64,000 bases of DNA from Hahella sp. Lineage in GTDB: Bacteria > Pseudomonadota > Gammaproteobacteria > Pseudomonadales > Oleiphilaceae. How positions within the stretch are numbered: position 1 is the first letter of the stretch; each line of letters begins with the position of its first letter. The translations under genes were made by a program, and so were the position numbers. The notes beneath the pieces were generated by a model. The model saw only the letters and a list, made by a program, of their open reading frames with translations, was not told where the DNA came from and did no database searches. The stretch lies in contig JANQMN010000104.1 in assembly GCA_028280065.1 (NCBI GenBank), positions 1 through 64,000 of the forward strand, in the 5' to 3' direction. This document shows, piece by piece, positions 26,115 to 35,249 of the stretch.

Positions 26115-26723
26115 TTAAAGTATTTCCATCACTAATTTAATCGCTAACAGCACCAGTAAAAGCCCGAAAACTTTCTCCAACACAAACGCTTGCTTTTGTA
26201 GTTTGTCCAGCCATAGCGGATTAGAGAATAACCAGGCTACGATGCAGTACCATAGTGCGTCGATTACCATTGCAGTGGCCGCATATCCGACCTTACCGAA
26301 GAGGGTGGTTTCCACGCCGACTACCTGGGAAAACAAGGCGATGAAGAAAAGCGCGATTTTCGGGTTGAGAAATACAATCATAAAGCCGTCCCGGGCGGCT
26401 TCTTTTGCCGGTACGTCGGGAAGCGCCTCCTGAATCGCCGGCTTTTGCAGCAGGCTCTTGGCACCAATCCAGAGTAGATAGGCCGCGCCTCCCCATTGCA
26501 GAATGGCGAATAATGCTTCCGAGGTGAGAATTACCAGGGCCAGCCCGGAAATACAGGCGAAGGCATAGAGGCCAACCCCCAAGCCATGGGCGATGGCGGC
26601 CGTAAGTCCGCTTTTGCGGCCGCCGGATAGCGTATGTTTCAGAACCACCGCCAGGGATGGTCCGGGCGTCATTGCCCCCAAGCAACAGATACCGACTATG
26701 GTGAGCCAAGCTGATAAGGTCAT
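26115..26723 (-). CDS. LysE/RhtB-family amino-acid exporter
   Basis: A 202-residue integral membrane protein with about five to six helices. It carries the family start (AWLTIVGICCLGAMTPGPSLAVVLKHTLSGGRKSGLTAAIAHGLG) and LNPKIALFFIALFSQVV. These proteins export amino acids or homoserine-lactone-like compounds across the inner membrane. It is a single gene, ending 14 bases from the convergent zinc-ribbon regulator. The substrate is not predictable. Confidence 0.9.
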   Translation of the reverse strand: MTLSAWLTIVGICCLGAMTPGPSLAVVLKHTLSGGRKSGLTAAIAHGLGVGLYAFACISGLALVILTSEALFAILQWGGAAYLLWIGAKSLLQKPAIQEALPDVPAKEAARDGFMIVFLNPKIALFFIALFSQVVGVETTLFGKVGYAATAMVIDALWYCIVAWLFSNPLWLDKLQKQAFVLEKVFGLLLVLLAIKLVMEIL

Positions 26724-27024
26724 TTTATTGATTGGTTAGCGTATTTTCAGAGGATCGCAATATATAGCAGACGGCTGCTACGGCAAAGCCATTTAATGAT
26801 TGCTATCGAGTCCGCTGGGACAAGTGCGCCATCCAATGCCGGCGACCCTCTCACGGTTTGCAATCCAATCCTCATCTATAATGATGTATTGCTGGTCGCT
26901 CACAACCATCAAGGGTGTCAGGATGTCACAGTATTTAGTTGGGAACAAAGTAAACTCCGGTTAAAACCTTTTAGTCGTTCGGGGGTATTTCTTTTTGTCC
27001 ATGTTAGCCATCAAGAACATCAGT

Positions 27025-28413
27025 ATGCCACGCCGATTTCTCGGGACGGGCCTATTGCTTCTATTCGCCGGTATCCTTGCATGTTCGCCGGATTCGGCCG
27101 ACAGATCAGCGTTGGAAGAAATCGATGTGCAAGTCCGGGTCGAGGATATTCAAAAGGCCGGAAAGATCCGTGTGCTGACAAGGAACGCACCGACTACCTA
27201 TTATCAGGGCGCTTTTGGCGAGAAAGGATTCGAGTACGATTTGATAAATGACTTTGCCGCCTACTTGGGTGTCGAAGTTGATCTCATCATAAAAGATAGC
27301 GTAGGCGAAATTCTCCAGGCCCTGGAAAATGGCGAAGCCGACCTGGCCGCAGCAGGACTCACAATCACGCCTCAGCGGGAAAAGCGCTTCTTGTTCGGTC
27401 CTCCCTATATCCATGTCGAGCAGCAGGTAGTATGTCACCGGGATATTGCCCGCCCGAAAACAGCGGAAGATCTGGTTGGAAAATCGCTGTTTGTGATTAA
27501 TGCCAGTAGCTATGTCGAACGTTTGCAGGAACTCAGGAAAGAAGTGCCGGCATTAGTCTGGAAGGAGGAAACCGATGTTTCGACGGAGGAGTTATTGCAT
27601 TGGGTTATAAAAAGGCATGCTGACTGTGTGGTAGCCGATTCCACTATTGTCCGCATTAATCAGCGCTATTTTCCGGAACTCCGAGTAGCATTTTCGCTTT
27701 CTAATCCGCAACCGCTTGGCTGGGTAATGACCAAGGATGCGACAGGATTAAAACAGGTGATCGCCGACTGGCTGCAGCAGCTTAGGGCTTTTGGCAAACT
27801 CGAAGAGTATGAGAACCATTATTTCGAGTATGTTCCTATATTCGACTTTGTCGATATCCGGGCTTTCCACCGGCGGATTGAAAGCCGCTTGCCAAATTAC
27901 CTCCCCATGTTTCAAACGGCGGCGGTAACCCATGAATTGCCTTGGGAACTACTTGCTGCCCAGGCATATCAAGAGTCCCATTGGGACCCGAAGGCGAAAA
28001 GCCCCACTGGTGTGCGAGGCATCATGATGTTGACTCGGCGTACTGCGAAAAGCCTCGGTGTCACCAGCCGGTTGGACCCCCAACAGAGTATTGACGGCGG
28101 TGCTAAATATCTGGCCAATTTGATTGAACGGGTTCCGGACACCGTCGAAGGTGAAGACCGCTTGTTTTACGGATTAGCGGCATATAATGTCGGGATGGGA
28201 CATATTTGGGATGCGCGAAAGCTGGCCAGACAGTTAGGTAAGGACCCCAATAGCTGGAACGATATTCGGGAAACCCTGCCTTTGTTGGCGAAGAAAAAAT
28301 ACTACAAAAATCTTAAGTATGGCTATGCCCGCGGTTGGGAGCCGGTTAAGTACGTTAGCCGTATTCGCAACTACCTGTACATTCTCAACAATGAATTAGC
28401 GGTGGCGGAGTAG
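27025..28413 (+). CDS. mltF: MltF-like lytic transglycosylase lipoprotein
   Basis: Start chosen at ATG 27025, because MPRRFLGTGLLLLFAGILAC is an ideal lipoprotein signal with the acylated Cys at position 20. ATG 27001 would add 8 residues. An SBP_bac_3-like domain follows (about 45-260: KIRVLTRNAPTTYYQG, ALENGEADLAAAGLTITPQREKRF). The SLT transglycosylase domain is at about 300-440. Its catalytic Glu lies in AAQAYQESHWDP (about residue 317), with GVRGIMMLT and FYGLAAYNVGMGHI. This two-domain order is that of MltF, which cuts peptidoglycan at the outer membrane and whose binding domain modulates activity. It is monocistronic. Confidence 0.9.
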   Translation: MPRRFLGTGLLLLFAGILACSPDSADRSALEEIDVQVRVEDIQKAGKIRVLTRNAPTTYYQGAFGEKGFEYDLINDFAAYLGVEVDLIIKDSVGEILQALENGEADLAAAGLTITPQREKRFLFGPPYIHVEQQVVCHRDIARPKTAEDLVGKSLFVINASSYVERLQELRKEVPALVWKEETDVSTEELLHWVIKRHADCVVADSTIVRINQRYFPELRVAFSLSNPQPLGWVMTKDATGLKQVIADWLQQLRAFGKLEEYENHYFEYVPIFDFVDIRAFHRRIESRLPNYLPMFQTAAVTHELPWELLAAQAYQESHWDPKAKSPTGVRGIMMLTRRTAKSLGVTSRLDPQQSIDGGAKYLANLIERVPDTVEGEDRLFYGLAAYNVGMGHIWDARKLARQLGKDPNSWNDIRETLPLLAKKKYYKNLKYGYARGWEPVKYVSRIRNYLYILNNELAVAE

Positions 28414-28458
28414 TGTTTTCTCCGCTTTTATTATAAGAATCGGCGCTATCTGGCAGGG

Positions 28459-30045
28459 TTAGCCAAGCCATTTTTGCAAACAGTACTCCAGTTCGCCCGG
28501 CTTCACGGGTTTTGCGATGTAATCATTCATGCCTGCCGCCAGGCACTGTTGCTTCCCGTCCGACATTGCGTTAGCCGTTAATGCAATGATGGGGATATTC
28601 ATTGCGGAGTTTAACTGTCGAATTTTCTTTGTGGCCTGAAAACCGTCCATTACCGGCATCTGGCAATCCATCAGCACTGCACTGAATGGTTTGTTTTTGA
28701 GAATTTCAATGGCTTCCTGACCGTTTCCGGCGGTAGCGACCTGATAACCTAATTTTTCCAGAAAGCGACCCGCAATCATCTGGTTAACCGGATTGTCTTC
28801 AACAATCAGGATGCGTTGGCCTTGGGCTTTGTTAAGTTCGGATACATCCGTAACTTGCTTAGAGACTGCCGCCAGCGATAACGGCAGTTCAATGGAAAAC
28901 CGGCTCCCCTGACCAAATTGCGAGGTAACATCGATTGTTCCGCCCATTAACTCGGTTAGCGTCGAGGCCACCGCCAATCCGATGCCCATTCCTTGAGAGG
29001 GCATATGCGTGCTCCCCTCGGCTAACTGGTCTTCTTCAATTTCGTTCAGAGTACGAAAAATTCGCTTTTGGTGAATCGGCGAGATACCGATTCCGGTATC
29101 TGCCACTTCAAAGCGGAATATGGTTTCATTGTCGGCGGTTCGGACTCTGCTGACGTCAAAGTCAATATTCCCGATAGAAGTAAACTTGCAGGCATTATTC
29201 AACAAGGCCGCAATGGCCAGCCGAATGTGGTATTGGTCGCCGGTAACCTGCACCTCCGTATCAGGGTTATGCTGATAGTAAAACTGCAGCCCCTTTACCA
29301 TCGCGCGTTTGGCATACTCCCTGGCAAGCTCGTTGACCAGTGTTGCCAGGTTAAAGCGGCCCCGGTTTAGGCATAAGGCCTCGGATTGGAGTTCGGAGAA
29401 TACCAGGATATTTTCAACGATAAGCAAAAGATCAGCCGTTGACTGTTGGGCGGCCTCGATATTCTCAAAAAAATTATCCCGCGAGTACTCCAACAGTTGC
29501 AGACAACCTTGAATACCGTTAATAGGCGTGCGCAGTTCATGGCTGATCGTGTTGAGAAAATCCTGTTTGACTTTATTGCGTCTGGCGAGATTTTTCAGGC
29601 TATTGTTGAGCGCTTTGGTGCGTTGCGCGACCAGTTGCTCCAGTTGGTCCCGATGCTGTTTAAGCTCGATATGGGTTTTTATCCGCCTGGTGAGAATTTT
29701 TGTGGAATAGGGTTTGGTTATATAATCCACCGCGCCCAGACTGAATCCCAGTTCTTCGTCTTCCGTGCTGTTCTTACCGGTAATGAATATAACCGGAATA
29801 TTCTGGGTTCGCTTGTTCCGTTTCAGTTGCCTACAAGTTTCATAGCCGCCGATACCCGGCATCAGAACATCGAGTAGAATTAAATCAGGTAGGGCATTCT
29901 CTGCGATAATTTCCAGTGCGCGTTCGCCGCTCCGGGCGATTTTTAGCTGGTAGTCGTTCTTGAGAGCGTCAGCGAGAAATTGAATGCTGCTGGGGTCATC
30001 ATCCACAAGAAGAATCACCAGTCGGCTGGCAACAGAATCGGGCAT
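28459..30045 (-). CDS. Hybrid sensor kinase: receiver-HisKA-HATPase-receiver
   Basis: Start chosen at ATG 30043-30045 (MPDSVASRLVILLVDDD), where the first receiver begins. A longer frame adds 23 residues. Receiver 1 has phospho-Asp in LILLDVLMPG. A short coiled coil precedes HisKA (FLNTISHELRTPINGI). The HATPase follows (LLNNACKFTS, DTGIGIS, GMGIGLAV). Receiver 2 has Asp in VLMDCQMPVMDGF. There is no membrane helix or sensor domain, so it is cytoplasmic and input must come through receiver 1 or a partner. All phosphorelay residues are present; an Hpt protein would be needed and is not in the window. Next to it, divergently, stand two solute-binding-like proteins that might supply a signal. 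Confidence 0.9.
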   Translation of the reverse strand: MPDSVASRLVILLVDDDPSSIQFLADALKNDYQLKIARSGERALEIIAENALPDLILLDVLMPGIGGYETCRQLKRNKRTQNIPVIFITGKNSTEDEELGFSLGAVDYITKPYSTKILTRRIKTHIELKQHRDQLEQLVAQRTKALNNSLKNLARRNKVKQDFLNTISHELRTPINGIQGCLQLLEYSRDNFFENIEAAQQSTADLLLIVENILVFSELQSEALCLNRGRFNLATLVNELAREYAKRAMVKGLQFYYQHNPDTEVQVTGDQYHIRLAIAALLNNACKFTSIGNIDFDVSRVRTADNETIFRFEVADTGIGISPIHQKRIFRTLNEIEEDQLAEGSTHMPSQGMGIGLAVASTLTELMGGTIDVTSQFGQGSRFSIELPLSLAAVSKQVTDVSELNKAQGQRILIVEDNPVNQMIAGRFLEKLGYQVATAGNGQEAIEILKNKPFSAVLMDCQMPVMDGFQATKKIRQLNSAMNIPIIALTANAMSDGKQQCLAAGMNDYIAKPVKPGELEYCLQKWLG

Positions 30046-30349
30046 AAGAATTAGAAGGTTGGGTATTAGTCGTCCAAATCCACAGTACAGTCCGGAAGCA
30101 CTGTGTACATCCATGGCTTCGTACCTATAAGTCTAGACCTTTTTCTTGGAAATACCTTGATCGTAGAGCCGATATTTTGGTGATGGAAACGGACATTTGC
30201 GGTGTCGCCCGAGACGAGTCCCAGATCCAATTGGCTGTTGATGGAGGAGAATCTTTGAGCTACTTTTTGAACTATTGGTAACAAAAAGTTCATTATTCTT
30301 CTTAGTTGATATTTTCTTGGATTATGCATTTTTAGTAGGTCCAGTACTC

Positions 30350-31189
30350 ATGTTCAGGTTTTCGTTGAAAATATGCGCACTGATTGTGCTTAGCCATGTA
30401 TCTGCAATTTGGTGCCAGGCTGAAGTAGTAAGGGTTACCGTCTATGTCGATGACGCCTACCAACCATACTCCTATTCGCTTGGAGGACAAGCTGCCGGAA
30501 TTTATATAAATGTTCTGAATGCCATCTTCCAAAAAATGCCAGATTTTGCTGTTGAACTGAAACCCATTCCCTGGCAACGGGGCAAACATATCATGGGAAG
30601 GGGAGATGGATTAGCGTTGGCGCCAGTGTTTTATCACGGCCATGATTGGCATTTCCTTTATCCCTATTCTTTGCCTTTTTACACTGAAAATATTATCGCT
30701 GTTTGTCGAGATGATATTCTTAGAGAAGCAAGGCCAAACTGGCCTGCTGACTACATTGGGCTCCGGGTAAATAATATTCCCGGTTTCGACGGATGGGGAG
30801 GGTCTGCTTTTAGAGAGCTGGTTAAACAGGGGAAAATAAAATATAGCGAAGTTAGAGGAGTGATTAGCAATATTATGATGTTGGGCCTGGATCGGGCGGA
30901 TTGCATGATGGCCGAAGAAGGATCTTTTGATGCGATTTATGGTAAATTTCTCCAGCATCAGCAATTCAATACCGGAGTTAACTATTCACCATTGAAAAAA
31001 GCCGCCACTATCGGCTCGGATCCGGTGTACATTGGCTATTCAGCTACCGCTATCAGAGCCGGCCGCTTTTCATTTCATCCGGCCTTTCGGCGTTCCTTTG
31101 ATAATGCGCTGTATCTCATGAAAAAAGATGGCCAAATTGATGCAATCGTCAAACAAGCGTTTGATGATATTGAGGTCATTATTCCTTAA
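30350..31189 (+). CDS. Periplasmic solute-binding-like protein, copy 1
   Basis: ATG 30350 gives a 279-residue protein with a signal peptide (MFRFSLKICALIVLSHVSAIWCQA). The rest is an SBP_bac_3-like fold: VRVTVYVDDAYQPYSYSLGGQAAGIYINVLNAIFQK, then LKPIPWQRGKHIM and SLPFYTENIIAVCRDD. It is a paralogue of the next gene, 22 bases downstream, sharing PYSY, PIPWKRG and PYSLPLFSERV-type motifs. No ABC permease or ATPase is nearby. Orphan proteins of this kind often act as sensors, or are leftovers of transporters. The ligand is unknown. Confidence 0.85.
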   Translation: MFRFSLKICALIVLSHVSAIWCQAEVVRVTVYVDDAYQPYSYSLGGQAAGIYINVLNAIFQKMPDFAVELKPIPWQRGKHIMGRGDGLALAPVFYHGHDWHFLYPYSLPFYTENIIAVCRDDILREARPNWPADYIGLRVNNIPGFDGWGGSAFRELVKQGKIKYSEVRGVISNIMMLGLDRADCMMAEEGSFDAIYGKFLQHQQFNTGVNYSPLKKAATIGSDPVYIGYSATAIRAGRFSFHPAFRRSFDNALYLMKKDGQIDAIVKQAFDDIEVIIP

Positions 31190-31211
31190 ATATTACTACT
31201 CTATAAGACGT

Positions 31212-32030
31212 ATGCGTTTATTCGGCTTTTGGTTCGGCATTGTACTGTCGGTAAGTACCTTGGCAACCGGCAATGAGATTAACAAGGTTGTTTTGTATGG
31301 CGACCAAGATTACTACCCGTACTCATTTACGGAAAAAGGCGTGCAACGCGGCTTATATAGTGAATTATTGAGACAACTCTCTATTCCCGGAATTGAGCTA
31401 CAGCTGGTTCCTATTCCCTGGAAACGCGGCTTGAAATACCTGGAAGAAGGATTGATTTTCGGCTTATACCCACCTTACAAATTGAAACAGGAACGACCCT
31501 ATATTCGGCCTTATTCATTACCCTTATTTAGTGAGCGGGTAGTTTTCTATTGCCACAATAGGGCTGGGCTGGACCAGAATAAACCCCAATGGCCAGAGGA
31601 TTTCCAAGGTCTAAAAATAGGCCGTAACCTCGGCTTTACCATGGTGCCGGGAGGCTTTTGGAATGCTGTCGAAAACAAGCGTATTGAACTTATGGAATTT
31701 GCCGGTACTGACATCAGCCTCCAGGCGTTAGCCTTACAAAGGTCTATCGACTGTTACCTGAACGATGCCGTGGCAATACAGCTTGCCTATAAAAAATTAA
31801 AACGTCAGTGGAAAGGACACAGGCTCTATCACAAAATCGTACCGATTGAACTGGTTCTGGATGTGCTACAGCAGCAAGCGTATATCGGTTACAGTAATCC
31901 TTATTTGCAAAGGCATCCTGAGTATTTGCCGGTAATCGAGCAGTTGGACCAAGCGATAAAGCAGTTTACTCAATCACCGGATTTCGATTCCTTTATTGAT
32001 AGATACTGGTCTAGCATATCGAATGATTAG
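31212..32030 (+). CDS. Periplasmic solute-binding-like protein, copy 2
   Basis: ATG 31212 gives 272 residues with a signal peptide (MRLFGFWFGIVLSVSTLATG). It is a tandem paralogue of the preceding protein: VVLYGDQDYYPYSFTEKGVQRGLYSELLRQL, LVPIPWKRGLKYLEEG and PYIRPYSLPLFSERVVFYCHN. The two copies have diverged strongly, so the duplication is old or they bind different ligands. Both sit on the plus strand as a two-gene unit with no transporter membrane components. Confidence 0.85.
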   Translation: MRLFGFWFGIVLSVSTLATGNEINKVVLYGDQDYYPYSFTEKGVQRGLYSELLRQLSIPGIELQLVPIPWKRGLKYLEEGLIFGLYPPYKLKQERPYIRPYSLPLFSERVVFYCHNRAGLDQNKPQWPEDFQGLKIGRNLGFTMVPGGFWNAVENKRIELMEFAGTDISLQALALQRSIDCYLNDAVAIQLAYKKLKRQWKGHRLYHKIVPIELVLDVLQQQAYIGYSNPYLQRHPEYLPVIEQLDQAIKQFTQSPDFDSFIDRYWSSISND

Positions 32031-32246
32031 AATGGCTGGCTCACCCTCAAGTATTTGCTCAAAACGACTCGATCCATCATATAGAAGTAAGCCTGTTAGG
32101 ACTGCACCGTTTTCCCGTTCTTAAGATGGATATGGTGCGCATGGCGCACTCTACGAATACATCCCGGGGAGTTATGCAAATACCTCCTTTAAAAAAATTT
32201 GCAAAACAAATCGTTATTTTTAGTCAAGTATAGGCGACATTGAGGG

Positions 32247-35200
32247 TCAAGATGGCTGATTTATCCTCAGTGTCTGCATTAACAGAAGCACAATGCCGAC
32301 AAGCAACAACCAGCTCATGATCCACAGGAGATGCACCTCTGCAGTGATGAGTAAATAAACGCCGGGAATAATGGCAAAGATGGCGACTGCCCGCGCCAGG
32401 GGCGCCATACGGTTGCTTGGATACCTGCGGACAACAAACGCGCATGCCACGATTAGGAGCGAGATCAAGGCGACAAAAACGACCAGGCCCCGGTTGATCC
32501 ATTTTGGGGTGTAGTCGATTTTGACATAAACCCCGTCTTTGACCTGGCTTGCATAGAGTTTTTCGAAACCGAAATGAACGCCTTCCAGCGGTAACTCCAC
32601 CGCCACCGGACCCGCACCTTGAATGGCGGAAGACTCCGGCAGATAGCCTGACCAGGCCAGTCGCTGATCGAGGTTTGATTCGATGTCTCCGTACCGGTAG
32701 TCATCGGGGAGGTAGAGATCCCAATGGGTTTTGGTTACCACCATGTCAGGCTCGGGTAACAGAAAAGCCAGTGTTCCAATGTTCCGCATCTTTTCCGTTT
32801 GGCTGGCGAAAATAAGCTCCATTGGGAAACCTTGGTTGGAATTGATCATTTTGACCAGAATTTCCATTCCGCTGCCATTGCCAGTGACTGCGGGTTTCTC
32901 TGCCTTCCCATCGACGCTGAGTGACCAGATTTCGCTGTCTTCCGGAAGCTTGACGCGAATGAACTGACGGCGGTTGTTTTTAATCAGGTAGCTGGCGCGG
33001 GTGACCATGAGGCCATCCGCAGTCATCAGGGTCTGATAGGTGGCTGTTTCAATATTCGCCGCAAGCGTTTGCAGTTCCTTGTGATGGGTAACAGCAAGTA
33101 CCAGCTCCACCGGGGGATTGACGTAACGATAAGCCAGGAGAATCGGATTAGTGGTTTTCAAGACCAACTGGCGGGGAAGCTCGCCGACTTCAACGCTGGT
33201 GAGCTGTTCGGCTTTCGACGGCTTGATCTCAACGGCGGCCAGTGCTTCGATGGCTAATCTGCCATGTTCCACCTCTGCGTCCAACACCGATAGTGTCGGC
33301 ACATCCACCGTACTTAAGTCTTCGGCCAAAATACGTTCGTAATTGACATCAATGCGGAATTGGCCCTCCATTTCCTGGGTATACTCGACTTGGATTTTCT
33401 GGTTACCTGATGTTCCTTGGTTATCATTGCCATCGGCAAGTACCTCATAGGTGCGCAAGGCCGGACTGGTAAGGCCGAGAACATTGACATTGCCGGGAAT
33501 GGACAGGGTCGTGGACATCAGGGAGCCGGACTTCACATTAATCTGAATCGCCGTGCTGCCCGTTAAAGTGACATCGCCAACCGATATTAGCGTGTCCACC
33601 GTGGCGTCAAATTTACCTTGTTCACGGACCGGGGGCACCATGGTGACAGTCAGGGCAGAAGGCTTCACACTATATTTATAGGTATGATCGATTTTTAAAC
33701 TGGTACGCTGGCGAATATCACTGGGCAACTGGTTTTCGCCCACTTTCGTCAGACCGCTATCCTGCTTTGGCAATAGCGTTAGTTCTTGACTTTCCAGTAG
33801 CGCGATCATTCCTCGCTGGCGCACGACTTCCACCATTTCTATAAGTGGGATGGCGAACTCCAAATCGTTTTGTGTCCCGACCAGTACTTCATAATCCAGG
33901 ATAAGCTGATGTTTGCCTTTTTGGAGGCTGCGATTGAGAAAAATAGTGAGTATATTGCTGCCGTTTTCCTCGACAGCGCGCCAGTCGACAATCGCATCCA
34001 TTAATCCGGAAACCCGGTTGACCAGGACGCCATCGGGAACGCGCAGCTTAATCTGATTGGTCTCCCCTCGTGTCACTTCGTATTCGATAAGGGTGTCGCC
34101 ATGCAGCACACCCTCCTCGGCATACAACAAGTGGTAGTTAGTGGCATTGGCTCGCAGTTCGGCTTCAATATCCTCCGGAATGGCTTCCTGCCAGGAAAGT
34201 TCGATTTTATTGGTTGACGATAAATAAGTGGATGCATAAGTAACATCGCCATCGAACTTGGTTTCAACATGCGCTGCATTAGAAACGTTAAGCTGTTTGT
34301 TTCCGGATAATTCCAGGTCCAGGGCATTAATGGGAATGAATGGGACCGCGATCGATGCATGGGGTTTGCCCAGACTGTCATTGATGGCTATGACCAGTTC
34401 AATTTCTACTTGAAAATTTCCGGCGCCAGAAACGACCAAATTCAGCATCCCGTTCTCGTTGATTACACGTGCCTTTTCGCCGTCCAATCTGATCGATTGC
34501 ACGATTTGCGACGCCGGAAACAGTTCGACCTTAATCGGGTCGTTGGAAAAGGAAGCCAGTTGGTAAGCGGCTTCGACAAATAGTGCATCGTCCCGTTCCT
34601 TCACCAAATACCGGCTTTGACTGATCAGATACTCATCGAAAATAGCCTGCTGCCAAATCAGCTGCGCCTGATGTATCGGCGGAAGGTTGGCGCTCAAACG
34701 GGTTTGACCGTTGCTTACAACCACCTTTGTATCTACGCCGGGGGTCAGCCTTAAAGACTTATCTTCAAAGGGCAAAGTGGCGGTGAGACTGGTCGCGATT
34801 CCGGGAGTTGCCAGGTTCAGGAGCTGGTTTCGGGCATCCACCTTATATTGAAGGTCGACGGTATATTGCCCTTTGTTTTTGGTCACCCAGTAAAATATTC
34901 CATCCTCCACTGCCAACTGCGCCTGGCGTCCGTTAACCCGCACTCGACTGACAGACACTTGTTGATTTAATAGCGGGATCGCGGTCCAGCGGCTATCAAA
35001 AACCTCGAGGGTAAATCGAATGTTTACTTCGGCATGGATGGCCTTGGTATCCGGATTCTCCTTTCCCGTTATGGTCATATTGGCAAGACCGAAACCATAA
35101 TTGATCGGTGCTTCCTTATAACGCTCTAATTCGGACGCAATGGATTGAAAGCTGGCAAGAGGAACCGTGACTTCGCCAGAGGCACTACTGATCTGACTCG

Positions 35201-35249
35201 CATTGGCGGCAATACTAATGAAGAGCAATAAAGCGACGATAGTTTTCAT
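32247..35249 (-). CDS. 1000-residue membrane-anchored periplasmic beta protein
   Basis: Signal peptide MKTIVALLLFISIAANA, then about 900 residues of strongly beta-patterned sequence without Cys-rich or enzyme motifs. The C-terminus has three membrane helices (GLVVFVALISLLIVACAFVV, LARAVAIFAIIPGVYLLIT and LLWIMSWLLLVGIVLLLMQ). The large domain should lie in the periplasm, anchored in the inner membrane. I do not recognise a named family. It starts inside the stop of the VWA lipoprotein gene (ATGA), so the two are translationally coupled and likely form a complex. The domain may be several repeated sandwich folds, but I cannot count them by eye. Confidence 0.8.
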   Translation of the reverse strand: MKTIVALLLFISIAANASQISSASGEVTVPLASFQSIASELERYKEAPINYGFGLANMTITGKENPDTKAIHAEVNIRFTLEVFDSRWTAIPLLNQQVSVSRVRVNGRQAQLAVEDGIFYWVTKNKGQYTVDLQYKVDARNQLLNLATPGIATSLTATLPFEDKSLRLTPGVDTKVVVSNGQTRLSANLPPIHQAQLIWQQAIFDEYLISQSRYLVKERDDALFVEAAYQLASFSNDPIKVELFPASQIVQSIRLDGEKARVINENGMLNLVVSGAGNFQVEIELVIAINDSLGKPHASIAVPFIPINALDLELSGNKQLNVSNAAHVETKFDGDVTYASTYLSSTNKIELSWQEAIPEDIEAELRANATNYHLLYAEEGVLHGDTLIEYEVTRGETNQIKLRVPDGVLVNRVSGLMDAIVDWRAVEENGSNILTIFLNRSLQKGKHQLILDYEVLVGTQNDLEFAIPLIEMVEVVRQRGMIALLESQELTLLPKQDSGLTKVGENQLPSDIRQRTSLKIDHTYKYSVKPSALTVTMVPPVREQGKFDATVDTLISVGDVTLTGSTAIQINVKSGSLMSTTLSIPGNVNVLGLTSPALRTYEVLADGNDNQGTSGNQKIQVEYTQEMEGQFRIDVNYERILAEDLSTVDVPTLSVLDAEVEHGRLAIEALAAVEIKPSKAEQLTSVEVGELPRQLVLKTTNPILLAYRYVNPPVELVLAVTHHKELQTLAANIETATYQTLMTADGLMVTRASYLIKNNRRQFIRVKLPEDSEIWSLSVDGKAEKPAVTGNGSGMEILVKMINSNQGFPMELIFASQTEKMRNIGTLAFLLPEPDMVVTKTHWDLYLPDDYRYGDIESNLDQRLAWSGYLPESSAIQGAGPVAVELPLEGVHFGFEKLYASQVKDGVYVKIDYTPKWINRGLVVFVALISLLIVACAFVVRRYPSNRMAPLARAVAIFAIIPGVYLLITAEVHLLWIMSWLLLVGIVLLLMQTLRINQPS

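Noticed and set aside
26796-27251. 151-codon plus-strand frame overlapping the start of mltF
   Set aside because: It overlaps the lipoprotein signal and binding domain of mltF in another frame and has no motif or ribosome site.
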